Source of the DNA: Hippophae tibetana
Taxonomy: Eukaryota; Streptophyta; Magnoliopsida; Rosales; Elaeagnaceae
Direction: 5' to 3'
Length of the DNA: 64,000 nucleotides
NCBI GenBank assembly: GCA_037013495.1
Contig: CM072810.1
Coordinates: 71,966,449 to 72,030,448 of the forward strand
Both the position numbers and the translations under genes were made by a program. Below the pieces are notes generated by a model. That model saw only the letters and a list, made by a program, of their open reading frames with translations. It ran no database searches and was not told the origin of the DNA. Position 1 is the stretch's first letter; the number at the start of each line of letters is the position of its first letter. Positions 26,401 to 38,570 of this stretch are shown here, piece by piece.

Positions 26401-29400
26401 TCACCAATTAATCTTTCCATTTGATATTCTAAATCTATCCCTTGTGAAGGATCATGAGAATCTTTGTATTATCTATAGAATATTTGTTAGATATTGAGAA
26501 CTTTAGAATTTTTTTAAACACACTCTTGGTTAGCAACTCAATCCCTCTTATGGTGGCATTGAAAAAAACAACAAAAGTAAAAAAAAACGGAACATGTGGA
26601 CGAAACTTTTAATCTCTTGGTAGGTGATGTAAACGGTGTTATTTGGTTTCAAAAAAATACATTCTTATGAATCCATGCTCTGACTATAGGAATCTTTTCA
26701 TGTTTCGATTTTATATATTATATTAAAAGTTCCGTCACCCGAGTCAAAAGTAATGGTTGTGTAAAATTGGAATTGTGATTTCACAAATGTTCTTTTTTTA
26801 ATATTGTAAATAGTAGAACCCATCTTCTCTTTCCCTAAATTTGTTTTATGCGAACAAAGATTGATTGAGCGTAGAAATAAAGATTAAGACTAAGAGACGA
26901 AGATTTAAAAAAGAACTACGAAATTAAATCCACACACGAAATCAACATCAATAAGTCCCTAACACCCCAACCATTTGACGCCAAAAAAAAATGATCACTC
27001 CCTTTGATGTGTCGAATACAATCTTTCCATCAAGAACACTTGGAAGAAAAGTACAAAGCTTGGTAAAAAATATTTTCATTAATTATACTACTTCTTCCTC
27101 CATAAAAATGATGTTGTTTTCATATATAAGAAACAAAACCCTACCCGTAATTCAACCTTAGTGGGGATATTTAGTTTTGACATGTGCTTAATCAATCCGT
27201 AAATAATAAAAGCATAAAAATACGTATGATAAATAAGACAAATTAAATTCCACAATTCAGTAGAAACAAAATCGCTAAACATAAGAGGCTCATAATTAAA
27301 TAAAACAAAACTAATTGCTTCCCCCATTAATCTTTCCATTTGATATTCGAAATCTATCCCTTGTGAGGGATCATGAGAATCTTTGTATGATCTACAGAAT
27401 ATTTGCTAGATATTGAGAACTATAGAATTTTTTAAAGACACTCTTGGTTAGCAACTCATTCGCTCTTATTGTGGTATTGAAAAAAAAAATGTAAAAAAAA
27501 CGGAATATAAGCGACGAAAATTTTAAACTCTCGGTAGGTGATATAAACGGTGTAATTTGGTTTCAAAAAAATATATTCTTAGGAATCCATGCTCTGATTA
27601 TAGGAATCTTTACATGCTTCGATATTATATATTATATTAAAAGTTCCGTCACCCGAGTCAAAATTAATGGCCGTGTAAAATTGGAATTGTGATTTAACAA
27701 ATGTTCTTTTTTTAATATTGTAAACAGTAGAACCCATCTTCTTTTTCCCTACAATTTGTTTTATGAAGAACAAATATTGATTGAGCGTAGAAATAAAGAT
27801 TAAGAATAAGAGACGAAGATTTAAAAAGGAACGACGAAATTAAATCCACACACGAAATCAACATAAATAAGTCCCTAAAACCCCAACCATTTGACGCCAA
27901 AAAAGAAGATCACTCCCTTTGATGTGTCGAATACAATCTTTCCATCAAGAACACTTGGAAGAAAAGTACAAAGCTTGGTAAAAAATATTTTAATTAATTA
28001 TACTACTTCTTCCTCCATTAAAATGTTGTTGTTTTCTTATATAAGAAACAAAACCCTACCCATAATACAACCTTAGTGGGGATATTTACTTGTGACATGT
28101 GCTTAATCAATCCGTAAATAATAAAAGCATAAAAATACGTATGATAAATAAGACAAATTAAATTCCACAATTCAGTAGAAACAAAATCGCTAAACATAAG
28201 AGGCTCATAATTAAATAAAACAGAACTAATTGATTCCCCAATTAATCTTTCCATTTGATATTCCAAATCTATCCCTTGTGAAGCATCTTGAGAATCTATG
28301 TATGATCTATAGAATATTTGTTAGATATTGAGAACTTTAGAAATTTTTTAAACGCACTCTTGGTTAACAACTCAATCGCTCTTATGGTGGCATTGAAAAA
28401 AAACAAAAGTAAAAAAAAAAACGGAATATGTGCGACGAACATTTTAAACTCTCGGTAGGTGATGTAACCGATGTAATTTAGTTTCAAAAAAATATATTCT
28501 TAGGAATCCATGCTCTGATTATAGGAATCTTTACATGCTTCGATATTAGATATTATATTAAAAGTTCCGTCACCCTAGTCAAAAGTAATAGCCGTGTAAA
28601 ATTGGAATTGTGATTTAACAAATGTTCTTTTTTTAATATTGTAAACAATAGAACCCATCTTCTTTTTCCCTACAATTTGTTTTATGAAGAACAAAAATTG
28701 ATTGAGCGTAGAAATAAAGATTAAGAATAAGAGACGAAGATTTAAAAAGGAACGACGAAATTAAATCCACACACGAAATCAACATCAATAAGTCCCTAAA
28801 ACCCGAACCATTTGACGCCCAAAAGAAATGATCACTCCCATTGATATGTCGAATACAATATTTCCATCAATAACACTTGGAAGAAAAGTACAAAGCTTGG
28901 TAAAAAATATTTTAATTAATTATACTACTTCTTCCTCCATAAAAATGTTGTTGTTTTCTTATATAAGAAACAAAACACTACCCGTAATGCAACCTTAGTG
29001 GGGATATTTAGTTGTGACATGTGCTTAATCAATCCGTAAATAATAAAAGCATAAAAATATGTATGATAAATAAGACAAATTAAATTCCACAATTCAGTAG
29101 AAACAAAATCGCTAAACATAAGAGGCTCATAATTAAATAAAACAGAACTAATTGCTGCCCCAATTATTCTTTCCATTTGATATTCCAAATCTATCCCTTG
29201 TGAAGGATCTTGAGAATCTTTGTATGATGTATAGAATATTTGTTAGATATTGAGAACCTTAGAATTTTTTTAAACGTACTCTTAGTTAACAACTAAATCG
29301 CTCTTATGGTGGCATTGAAAAAAAACAAAAGTAAAAAAAAAACGGAATATATGCGACGAAAATTTTAAACTCTCGGTAGGTGATGTAAACGGTGTAATTT

Positions 29401-30300
29401 GGTTTCAAAAAAATATATTCTTAGGAATCCATGCTCTGATTATAGGAATCTTTACATGCTTCGATATTACATATTATATTAAAAGTTCCGTCACCCTAGT
29501 CAAAAGTAATAGCCATGTAAAATTGGAATTGTGATTTAACAAATGTTCTTTTTTTAATATTGTAAACAGTAGAACCCATCTTCTTTTTCCCTACAATTTG
29601 TTTTATGAATAACAAGTATTGATTGAGCATAGAAATAAAGATTAAGAATAAGAGACGAAGATTTAAAAAGGAACGACGAAATTAAATCCACACACGAAAT
29701 CAACATCAATAAGTCCCTAAAACCTGAACCATTTTGACGCCAAAAAAAAAATGATCACTCCCATTGATGTGTCGAATACAATATTTCCATCAATAACACT
29801 TGGAAGAAAAGTACAAAGCTTGGTGAAAAATATTTTAATTAATTATACTACTTCTTCCTCCATAAAAATGTTGTTATTTTCTTATATAAGAAACAAAACA
29901 CTACCCGTAATGCAACCTTAGTGGGGATATTTAGTTGTGACATGTGCTTAATCAATCCGTAAATAATAAAAGCATAAAAATATGTATGATAAATAAGACA
30001 AATTAAATTCCACAATTCAGTAGAAACAAAATCGCTAAACATAAGAGGCTCATAATTAAATAAAACAGAACTAATTGCTGCCCCAATTATTCTTTCCATT
30101 TGATATTCCAAATCTATCCCTTGTGAAGGATCTTGAGAATCTTTGTATGATGTATAGAATATTTGTTAGATATTGAGAACTTTAGAATTTTTTTAAACGT
30201 ACTCTTGGTTAACAACTAAATCGCTCTTATGGTGGCATTGAAATATAACAAAAGTAAACAAAAAACGGAATATGTGCGACGAACATTTTAAACTCTCGGT
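23450..30300. repeat. Copy A of ~6.85-kb duplicated block
   Basis: This block covers the end of unit 26, then units 27-33 (23849, 24770, 25673, 26594, 27507, 28428, 29349) and the start of unit 34. It matches 31720-38570 at offsets of 8270-8277 bp. Shared rare variants include AATAGCCTAGTAAAATTGG, TACACGCTTCGATTTT, AATGGCCCTGTAAAA, CAAGGCTTGG (which destroys the AAGCTT site), GGAACATGTGGACGAAAC, GTGATGTAACCGATG and AATAGCCATGTAAAA. Unit 29 is of the short class (903-bp spacing). Unit 31 (27507) has the phase marker mutated to ATAAGCGACG and is the one unit without a clear partner in copy B. Confidence 0.93.
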
Positions 30301-31719
30301 AGGTGATGTAAAGGGTGTAATTTGGTTTCAAAAAAATATATTCTTAGGAATCCATGCTCTGATTATAGGAATCTTTACATGCTTCGATATTACATATTAT
30401 ATTAAAAGTTCCGTCACCCTAGTCAAAAGTAATAGCCATGTAAAATTGGAATTGTGATTTAACAAATGTTCTTTTTTTAATATTGTAAACAGTAGAACCC
30501 ATCTTCTTTTTCCCTACAATTTGTTTTATGAATAACAAATATTGATTGAGCATAGAAATAAAGATTAAGAATAAGAGACGAAGATTTAAAAAGGAACGAC
30601 GAAATTAAATCCACACACGAAATCAACATCAATAAGTCCCTAAAACCCGAACCATTTTGACGCCAAAAAAAAAATGATCACTCCCATTGATGTGTCGAAT
30701 ACAATATTTCCATCAATAACACTTGGAAGAAAAGTACAAAGCTTGGTGAAAAATATTTTAATTAATTATACTACTTCTTCCTCCATTAAAATGTTGTTGT
30801 TTTCTTATATAAGAAACAAAACCCTACCCATAATACAACCTTAGTGGGGATATTTACTTGTGACATGTGCTTAATCAATCCGTAAATAATAAAAGCATAA
30901 AAATACGTATGATAAATAAGACAAATTAAAGTCCACAGTTCAGTAGAAACAAAATCGCTAAAGATAAGAGGCACATAATTAAATAAAAGCGAACTAATTG
31001 CTTCCCCAATTAATCTTTCCATTTGATATTCCAAATCTATCCCTTGTGAAGGATCATGAGAATCTTTGTATGATGTATAGAATATTTGTTAGATATTGAG
31101 AACTTTAGAATTTTTTTAAACGTACTCTTGGTTAACAACTAAATCGCTCTTATGGTGGCATTGAAAAATAACAAAAGTAAACAAAAAACGGAATATGTGC
31201 GACGAACATTTTAAACTCTCGGTAGGTGATGTAAAGGGTGTAATTTGGTTTCAAAAAACTATATTCTTAGGAATCCATGCTCTGATTATAGGAATCTTTA
31301 CATGCTTCGATTTTATATATTATATTAAAAGTTCTGTCACCCGAGTCAAAAGTAATGGCCGTGTAAAATTGGAATTGTGATTTAACAAATGTTCTTTTTT
31401 TAATATTGTAAACAGTAGAACCCTTCTTCTTTTTCCCTACAATTTGTTTTATGAAGAACAAATATTGATTGAGCGTAGAAATAAAGATTAAGAATAAGAG
31501 ACGAAGATTTAAAAAGGAACGACGAAATTAAATCCACACACCAAATCAACATCAATAAGTCCCTAAAACCCGAACCATTTTGACGCCAAAAAATAAAATG
31601 ATCACTCCCATTGATGTGTCGAATACAATATTTCCATCAATAACACTTGGAAGAAAAGTACAAAGCTTGGTGAAAAATATTTTAATTAATTATACTACTT
31701 CTTCCTCCATAAAAATGTT
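30301..31719. repeat. Linker units 34-35 between the duplicated blocks
   Basis: Units 34 (30272) and 35 (31195) lie between copies A and B. The second half of unit 34 has CTCCATTAAAATG, CATAATACAACC and TTTACTTGTGAC, matching the second half of unit 31 about 2765 bp upstream. Unit 35 has CAAAAAACTATATTC with GATTTTATATATT, and the AAAAAATAAAATG spacer found in units 25 and 26. The linker is thus built from types seen elsewhere in the array and adds no foreign sequence. Confidence 0.85.
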
Positions 31720-34700
31720 GTTGTTTTCTTATATAAGAAACAAAACCCTACCCGTAATGCAACCTTAGTGGGGATATTTAGTTGTGACATGTGCTAAATC
31801 AATCCGTAAATAATAAAAGCATAAAAATACGTATGATAAATAACACAAATTAAATTCCACAATTCAGTAGAAACAAAATCGCTAAACATAAAAGGCTCAT
31901 AATTAAATAAAACAGAACTAATTGCTGCCCCAATTATTCTTTCCATTTGATATTCCAAATCTATCCCTTGTGAAGGATCATGAGAATCTTTGTATGATGT
32001 ATAGAATATTTGTTAGATATTGAGAACTTTAGAATTTTTTTAAACGCTCTCTTGGTTAACAACTAAATCGCTCTTATGGTGGCATTGAAAAAAAACAAAA
32101 GTAAAAAACAAAACGGAATATGTGCGACGAACATTTTAAACTCTCGGTAGGTGATGTAAAGGGTGTAATTTGGTTTCAAAAAAATATATTCTTAGGAATC
32201 CATGCTCTGATTATAGGAATCTTTACATGCTTCGATATTACATATTATATTAAAAGTTCCGTCACCCTAGTCAAAAGTAATAGCCTAGTAAAATTGGAAT
32301 TGTGATTTAACAAATGTTCTTTTTTTAATATTGTAAACAGTAGAACCCATCTTATTTTTCCCTACAATTTGTTTTATGAAGAACAAATATTTATTGAGCG
32401 TAGAAATAAAGATTAATAATAAGAGACGAAGATTTAAAAAGGAACGACGAAATTAAATCCACACACGAAATCAACATCAATAAGTCATTAAAACCCGAAC
32501 CATTTGACGCCAAAAAAAAATGATCACTCCCATTGATGTGTCGAATACAATATTTCCATCAATAACACTTGGAAGAAAAGTACAAAGCTTGGGAAAAAAT
32601 ATTTTAATTAATTAAACTACTTCTTCCTCCATAAAAATGTTGTTGTTTTCTTATATAATAAACAAAACCCTACCCGTAATGCAACCTTAGTGGGGATATT
32701 TAGTTGTGACATGTGCTTAATCAATCCGTAAATAATAAAAGCATAAAAATACGTATGATAAATAAGACACAATAAATTCCACAATTTAGTAGAAACAAAA
32801 TCGCTAAACATAAGAGGCTCATAATTAAATAAAACCGAACTAATTGCTTCCCCCATTAATCTTTCCATTTGATATTCCAAATCTATCCCTTGTGAAGGAT
32901 CATGAGAATCTTTGTATGATCTAAAGAATATTTGCTAGATATTGAGAACTTTAGAATTTTTTTAAACACACTCTTAGTTAGCAACTCAATCGCTCTTATG
33001 GTGGCATTGAAAAAAAACAAAAGTAAAAAAAAAACGGAATATGTGCGACGAACATTTTAAATTCTCTGTAGGTGATGTAAAGGGTGTAATTTGGTTTCAA
33101 AAAAATATATTCTTAGGAATCCATGCTCTGATTATAGGAATCTTTACACGCTTCGATTTTATATATTATATTAAAAGTTCCGTCACCCGAGTCAAAAGTA
33201 ATGGCCCTGTAAAATTGGAATTGTGATTTAACAAATGTTCTTTTTTTAATATTGTAAACAGTAGAACCCATCTTCTTTTTCCCTAAAATTTGTTTTATGA
33301 AGAACAAAGATTGATTGAGCGTAGAAATAAAGATTAAGACTAAGAGACGAAGATTTAAAAAAGAACTACGAAATTAAATCCACACACGAAATCAACATCA
33401 ATAAGTCCCTAACACCCCAACCATTTGACGCCAAAAAAAATGATCACTCCCTTTGATGTGTCGAATACAATCTTTCCATCAAGAACACTTGGAAGAAAAG
33501 TACAAAGCTTGGTAAAAAATATTTTCATTAATTATACTACTTCTTCCTCCATAAAAATGTTGTTGTTTTCTTATATAAGAAACAAAACCCTACCCGTAAT
33601 TCAACCTTAGTGGGGATATTTAGTTTTGACATGTGCTTAATCAATCCGTAAATAATAAAAGCATAAAAATATGTATGATAAATAAGACAAATTAAACTCC
33701 ACTATTCAGTAGAAACAAAATCAGTGAACATAAGAGGCTCATAATTAAATAAAACAGAACTAATTGCTTCCCCCATTAATCTTTCCATTTTATATTCCAA
33801 ATCTATCCCTTGTGAAGGATCATGAAAATCTTTGTATGATCTACAGAATATTTGTTAGATATTGAGAACTTTAGAATTTTTTTAAACACACTCTTGGTTA
33901 GTAACTCAATCGCTCTTATGGTGGCATTGAAAAAAAATGGAATATGTGCGACGAAAGTTTTAAACTCTCGATAGGTGATGTAAACGGTGTAATTTGTTTT
34001 CAAAAAATATAATCTTACGAATCCATGCTCTGATTATAGGAATCTTTACATGCTTCGATATTATATATTATATTAAAAGTTCTGTCACCCGAGTCAAAAT
34101 TAATGGCCGTGTAAAATTGGAAATGTGATTTAACAAATGTTCTTTTTTTAATATTGTAAACAGTAGAACCCATCTTCTTTTTCCCTACAATTTGTTTTAT
34201 GAAGAAAAAATATTGATTGAGCGTAGAAATAAAGATTAAGAATAAGAGACGAAGATTTAAAAAAGAACTACGAAATTAAATCCACACACGAAATCAAAAT
34301 AAATAAGTCCCTAAAACCCTAACCATTTGACGCCAAAAAAAAATGATCACTCCCTTTGATGTCTCGAATACAATCTTTCCATCAAGAACACTTGGAAGAA
34401 AAGTACAAGGCTTGGTAAAAATTTTTTTAATTAATTATACTAGTTCTTCCTCCATAAAAATGATGTTGTTTTCTTATATAAGAAACAAAACCCTACCCGT
34501 AATGCAACCTTAGTGGGGATATTTTGTTGTGACATGTCCTTAATCAATCCGTAAATAATAAAAGCATAAAAATACGTATAATAAATAAGACAAATTAAAT
34601 TCCATAATACAGTAGAAACAAAATCGCTAAACATAAGAGGCTCATAATTAAATAAAACAGAACTAATAGCTTCACCAATTAATCTTTCCATTTGATATTC

Positions 34701-37700
34701 TAAATCTATCCCTTGTGAAGGATCATGAGAATCTTTGTATGATCTATAGAATATTTGTTAGATATTGAGAACTTTAGAATTTTTTTAAACACACTCTTGG
34801 TTAGCAACTCAATCCCTCTTATGGTGGCATTGAAAAAAACAACAAAAGTAAAAAAAACGGAACATGTGGACGAAACTTTTAATCTCTTGGTAGGTGATGT
34901 AAACGGTGTTATTTGGTTTCAAAAAAATACATTCTTATGAATCCATGCTCTGACTATAGGAATCTTTTCATGTTTCGATTTTATATATTATATTAAAAGT
35001 TCCGTCACCCGAGTCAAAAGTAATGGCCGTGTAAAATTGGAATTGTGATTTCACAAATGTTCTTTTTTTAATATTGTAAATAGTAGAACCCATCTTCTTT
35101 TTCCCTAAATTTGTTTTATGAAGAACAAAGATTGATTGAGCGTAGAAATAAAGATTAAGACTAAGAGACGAAGATTTAAAAAAGAACTACGAAATTAAAT
35201 CCACACACGAAATCAACATCAATAAGTCCCTAACACCCCAACCATTTGACGCCAAAAAAAAATGATCACTCCCTTTGATGTGTCGAATACAATCTTTCCA
35301 TCAAGAACACTTGGAAGAAAAGTACAAAGCTTGGTAAAAAATATTTTCATTAATTATACTACTTCTTCCTCCATAAAAATGATGTTGTTTTCTTATATAA
35401 GAAACAAAACCCTACCCGTAATTCAACCTTAGTGGGGATATTTAGTTTTGACATGTGCTTAATCAATCCGTAAATAATAAAAGCATAAAAATACGTATGA
35501 TAAATAAGACAAATTAAATTCCACAATTCAGTAGAAACAAAATCGCTAAACATAAGAGGCTCATAATTAAATAAAACAGAACTAATTGATTCCCCAATTA
35601 ATCTTTCCATTTGATATTCCAAATCTATCCCTTGTGAAGCATCTTGAGAATCTATGTATGATCTATAGAATATTTGTTAGATATTGAGAACTTTAGAATT
35701 TTTTTAAACGCACTCTTGGTTAACAACTCAATCGCTCTTATGGTGGCATTGAAAAAAAACAAAAGTAAAAAAAAAACGGAATATGTGCGACGAACATTTT
35801 AAACTCTCGGTAGGTGATGTAACCGATGTAATTTAGTTTCAAAAAAATATATTCTTAGGAATCCATGCTCTGATTATAGGAATCTTTACATGCTTCGATA
35901 TTAGATATTATATTAAAAGTTCCGTCACCCTAGTCAAAAGTAATAGCCGTGTAAAATTGGAATTGTGATTTAACAAATGTTCTTTTTTTAATATTGTAAA
36001 CAATAGAACCCATCTTCTTTTTCCCTACAATTTGTTTTATGAAGAACAAAAATTGATTGAGCGTAGAAATAAAGATTAAGAATAAGAGACGAAGATTTAA
36101 AAAGGAACGACGAAATTAAATCCACACACGAAATCAACATCAATAAGTCCCTAAAACCCGAACCATTTGACGCCCAAAAAAAATGATCACTCCCATTGAT
36201 GTGTCGAATACAATCTTTCCATCAAGAACACTTGGAAGAAAAGTACAAAGCTTGGTAAAAAATATTTTAATTAATTATACTACTTCTTCCTCCATTAAAA
36301 TGTTGTTGTTTTCTTATATAAGAAACAAAACCCTACCCGTAATACAACCTTAGTGGGGATATTTACTTGTGACATGTGCTTAATCAATCCGTAAATAATA
36401 AAAGCATAAAAATACGTATGATAAATAAGACAAATTAAATTCCACAATTCAGTAGAAACAAAATCGCTAAACATAAGAGGCTCATAATTAAATAAAACAG
36501 AACTAATTGATTCCCCAATTAATCTTTCCATTTGATATTCCAAATCTATCCCTTGTGAAGCATCTTGAGAATCTATGTATGATCTATAGAATATTTGTTA
36601 GATATTGAGAACTTTAGAATTTTTTTAAACGCACTCTTGGTTAACAACTCAATCGCTCTTATGGTGGCATTGAAAAAAAACAAAAGTAAAAAAAAAAACG
36701 GAATATGTGCGACGAACATTTTAAACTCTCGGTAGGTGATGTAACCGATGTAATTTAGTTTCAAAAAAATATATTCTTAGGAATCCATGCTCTGATTATA
36801 GGAATCTTTACATGCTTCGATATTAGATATTATATTAAAAGTTCCGTCACCCTAGTCAAAAGTAATAGCCGTGTAAAATTGGAATTGTGATTTAACAAAT
36901 GTTCTTTTTTTAATATTGTAAACAATAGAACCCATCTTCTTTTTCCCTACAATTTGTTTTATGAAGAACAAAAATTGATTGAGCGTAGAAATAAAGATTA
37001 AGAATAAGAGACGAAGATTTAAAAAGGAACGACGAAATTAAATCCACACACGAAATCAACATCAATAAGTCCCTAAAACCCGAACCATTTGACGCCCAAA
37101 AGAAATGATCACTCCCATTGATATGTCGAATACAATATTTCCATCAATAACACTTGGAAGAAAAGTACAAAGCTTGGTAAAAAATATTTTAATTAATTAT
37201 ACTACTTCTTCCTCCATAAAAATGTTGTTGTTTTCTTATATAAGAAACAAAACACTACCCGTAATGCAACCTTAGTGGGGATATTTAGTTGTGACATGTG
37301 CTTAATCAATCCGTAAATAATAAAAGCATAAAAATATGTATGATAAATAAGACAAATTAAATTCCACAATTCAGTAGAAACAAAATCGCTAAACATAAGA
37401 GGCTCATAATTAAATAAAACAGAACTAATTGCTGCCCCAATTATTCTTTCCATTTGATATTCCAAATCTATCCCTTGTGAAGGATCTTGGGAATCTTTGT
37501 ATGATGTATAGAATATTTGTTAGATATTGAGAACCTTAGAATTTTTTTAAACGTACTCTTGGTTAACAACTAAATCGCTCTTATGGTGGCATTGAAAAAA
37601 AACAAAAGTAAAAAAAAAACGGAATATTTGCGACGAAAATTTTAAACTCTCGGTAGGTGATGTAAACGGTGTAATTTGGTTTCAAAAAAATATATTCTTA

Positions 37701-38570
37701 GGAATCCATGCTCTGATTATAGGAATCTTTACATGCTTCGATATTACATATTATATTAAAAGTTCCGTCACCCTAGTCAAAAGTAATAGCCATGTAAAAT
37801 TGGAATTGTGATTTAACAAATGTTCTTTTTTTAATATTGTAAACAGTAGAACCCATCTTCTTTTTCCCTACAATTTGTTTTATGAAGAACAAATATTGAT
37901 TGAGCATAGAAATAAAGATTAAGAATAAGAGACGAAGATTTAAAAAGGAACGACGAAATTAAATCCACACACGAAATCAACATCAATAAGTCCCTAAAAC
38001 CCGAACCATTTTGACGCCAAAAAAAAATGATCACTCCCATTGATGTGTCGAATACAATATTTCCATCAATAACACTTGGAAGAAAAGTACAAAGCTTGGT
38101 GAAAAATATTTTATTTAATTATACTACTTCTTCCTCCATAAAAATGTTGTTATTTTCTTATATAAGAAACAAAACACTACCCGTAATGCAACCTTAGTGG
38201 GGATATTTAGTTGTGACATGTGCTTAATCAATCCGTAAATAATAAAAGCATAAAAATATGTATGATAAATAAGACAAATTAAATTCCACAATTCAGTAGA
38301 AACAAAATCGCTAAACATAAGAGGCTCATAATTAAATAAAACAGAACTAATTGCTGCCCCAATTATTCTTTCCATTTGATATTCCAAATCTATCCCTTGT
38401 GAAGGATCTTGAGAATCTTTGTATGATGTATAGAATATTTGTTAGATATTGAGAACTTTATAATTTTTTTAAACGTACTCTTGGTTAACAACTAAATCGC
38501 TCTTATGGTGGCATTGAAAAATAACAAAAGTAAAAAAAAAACGGAATATGTGCGACGAACATTTTAAACT
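31720..38570. repeat. Copy B of ~6.85-kb duplicated block
   Basis: This block covers the end of unit 35, then units 36-42 (32120, 33041, 33944, 34864, 35783, 36705, 37626) and the start of unit 43. It aligns with copy A unit by unit, except that unit 40 (35783) is a second copy of the GTGATGTAACCGATG type (unit 32 in copy A, unit 41 here) and not a partner of unit 31. A patch at 34355-34443 also differs in type from copy A. Scattered differences (for example AAGTCATTAAAA at about 32486 against AAGTCCCTAAAA at about 24226) show it is older than the 2.73-kb duplication. The match fades after about 38570, where unit 43 changes to TGTTCTGATTATATG. Confidence 0.93.
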
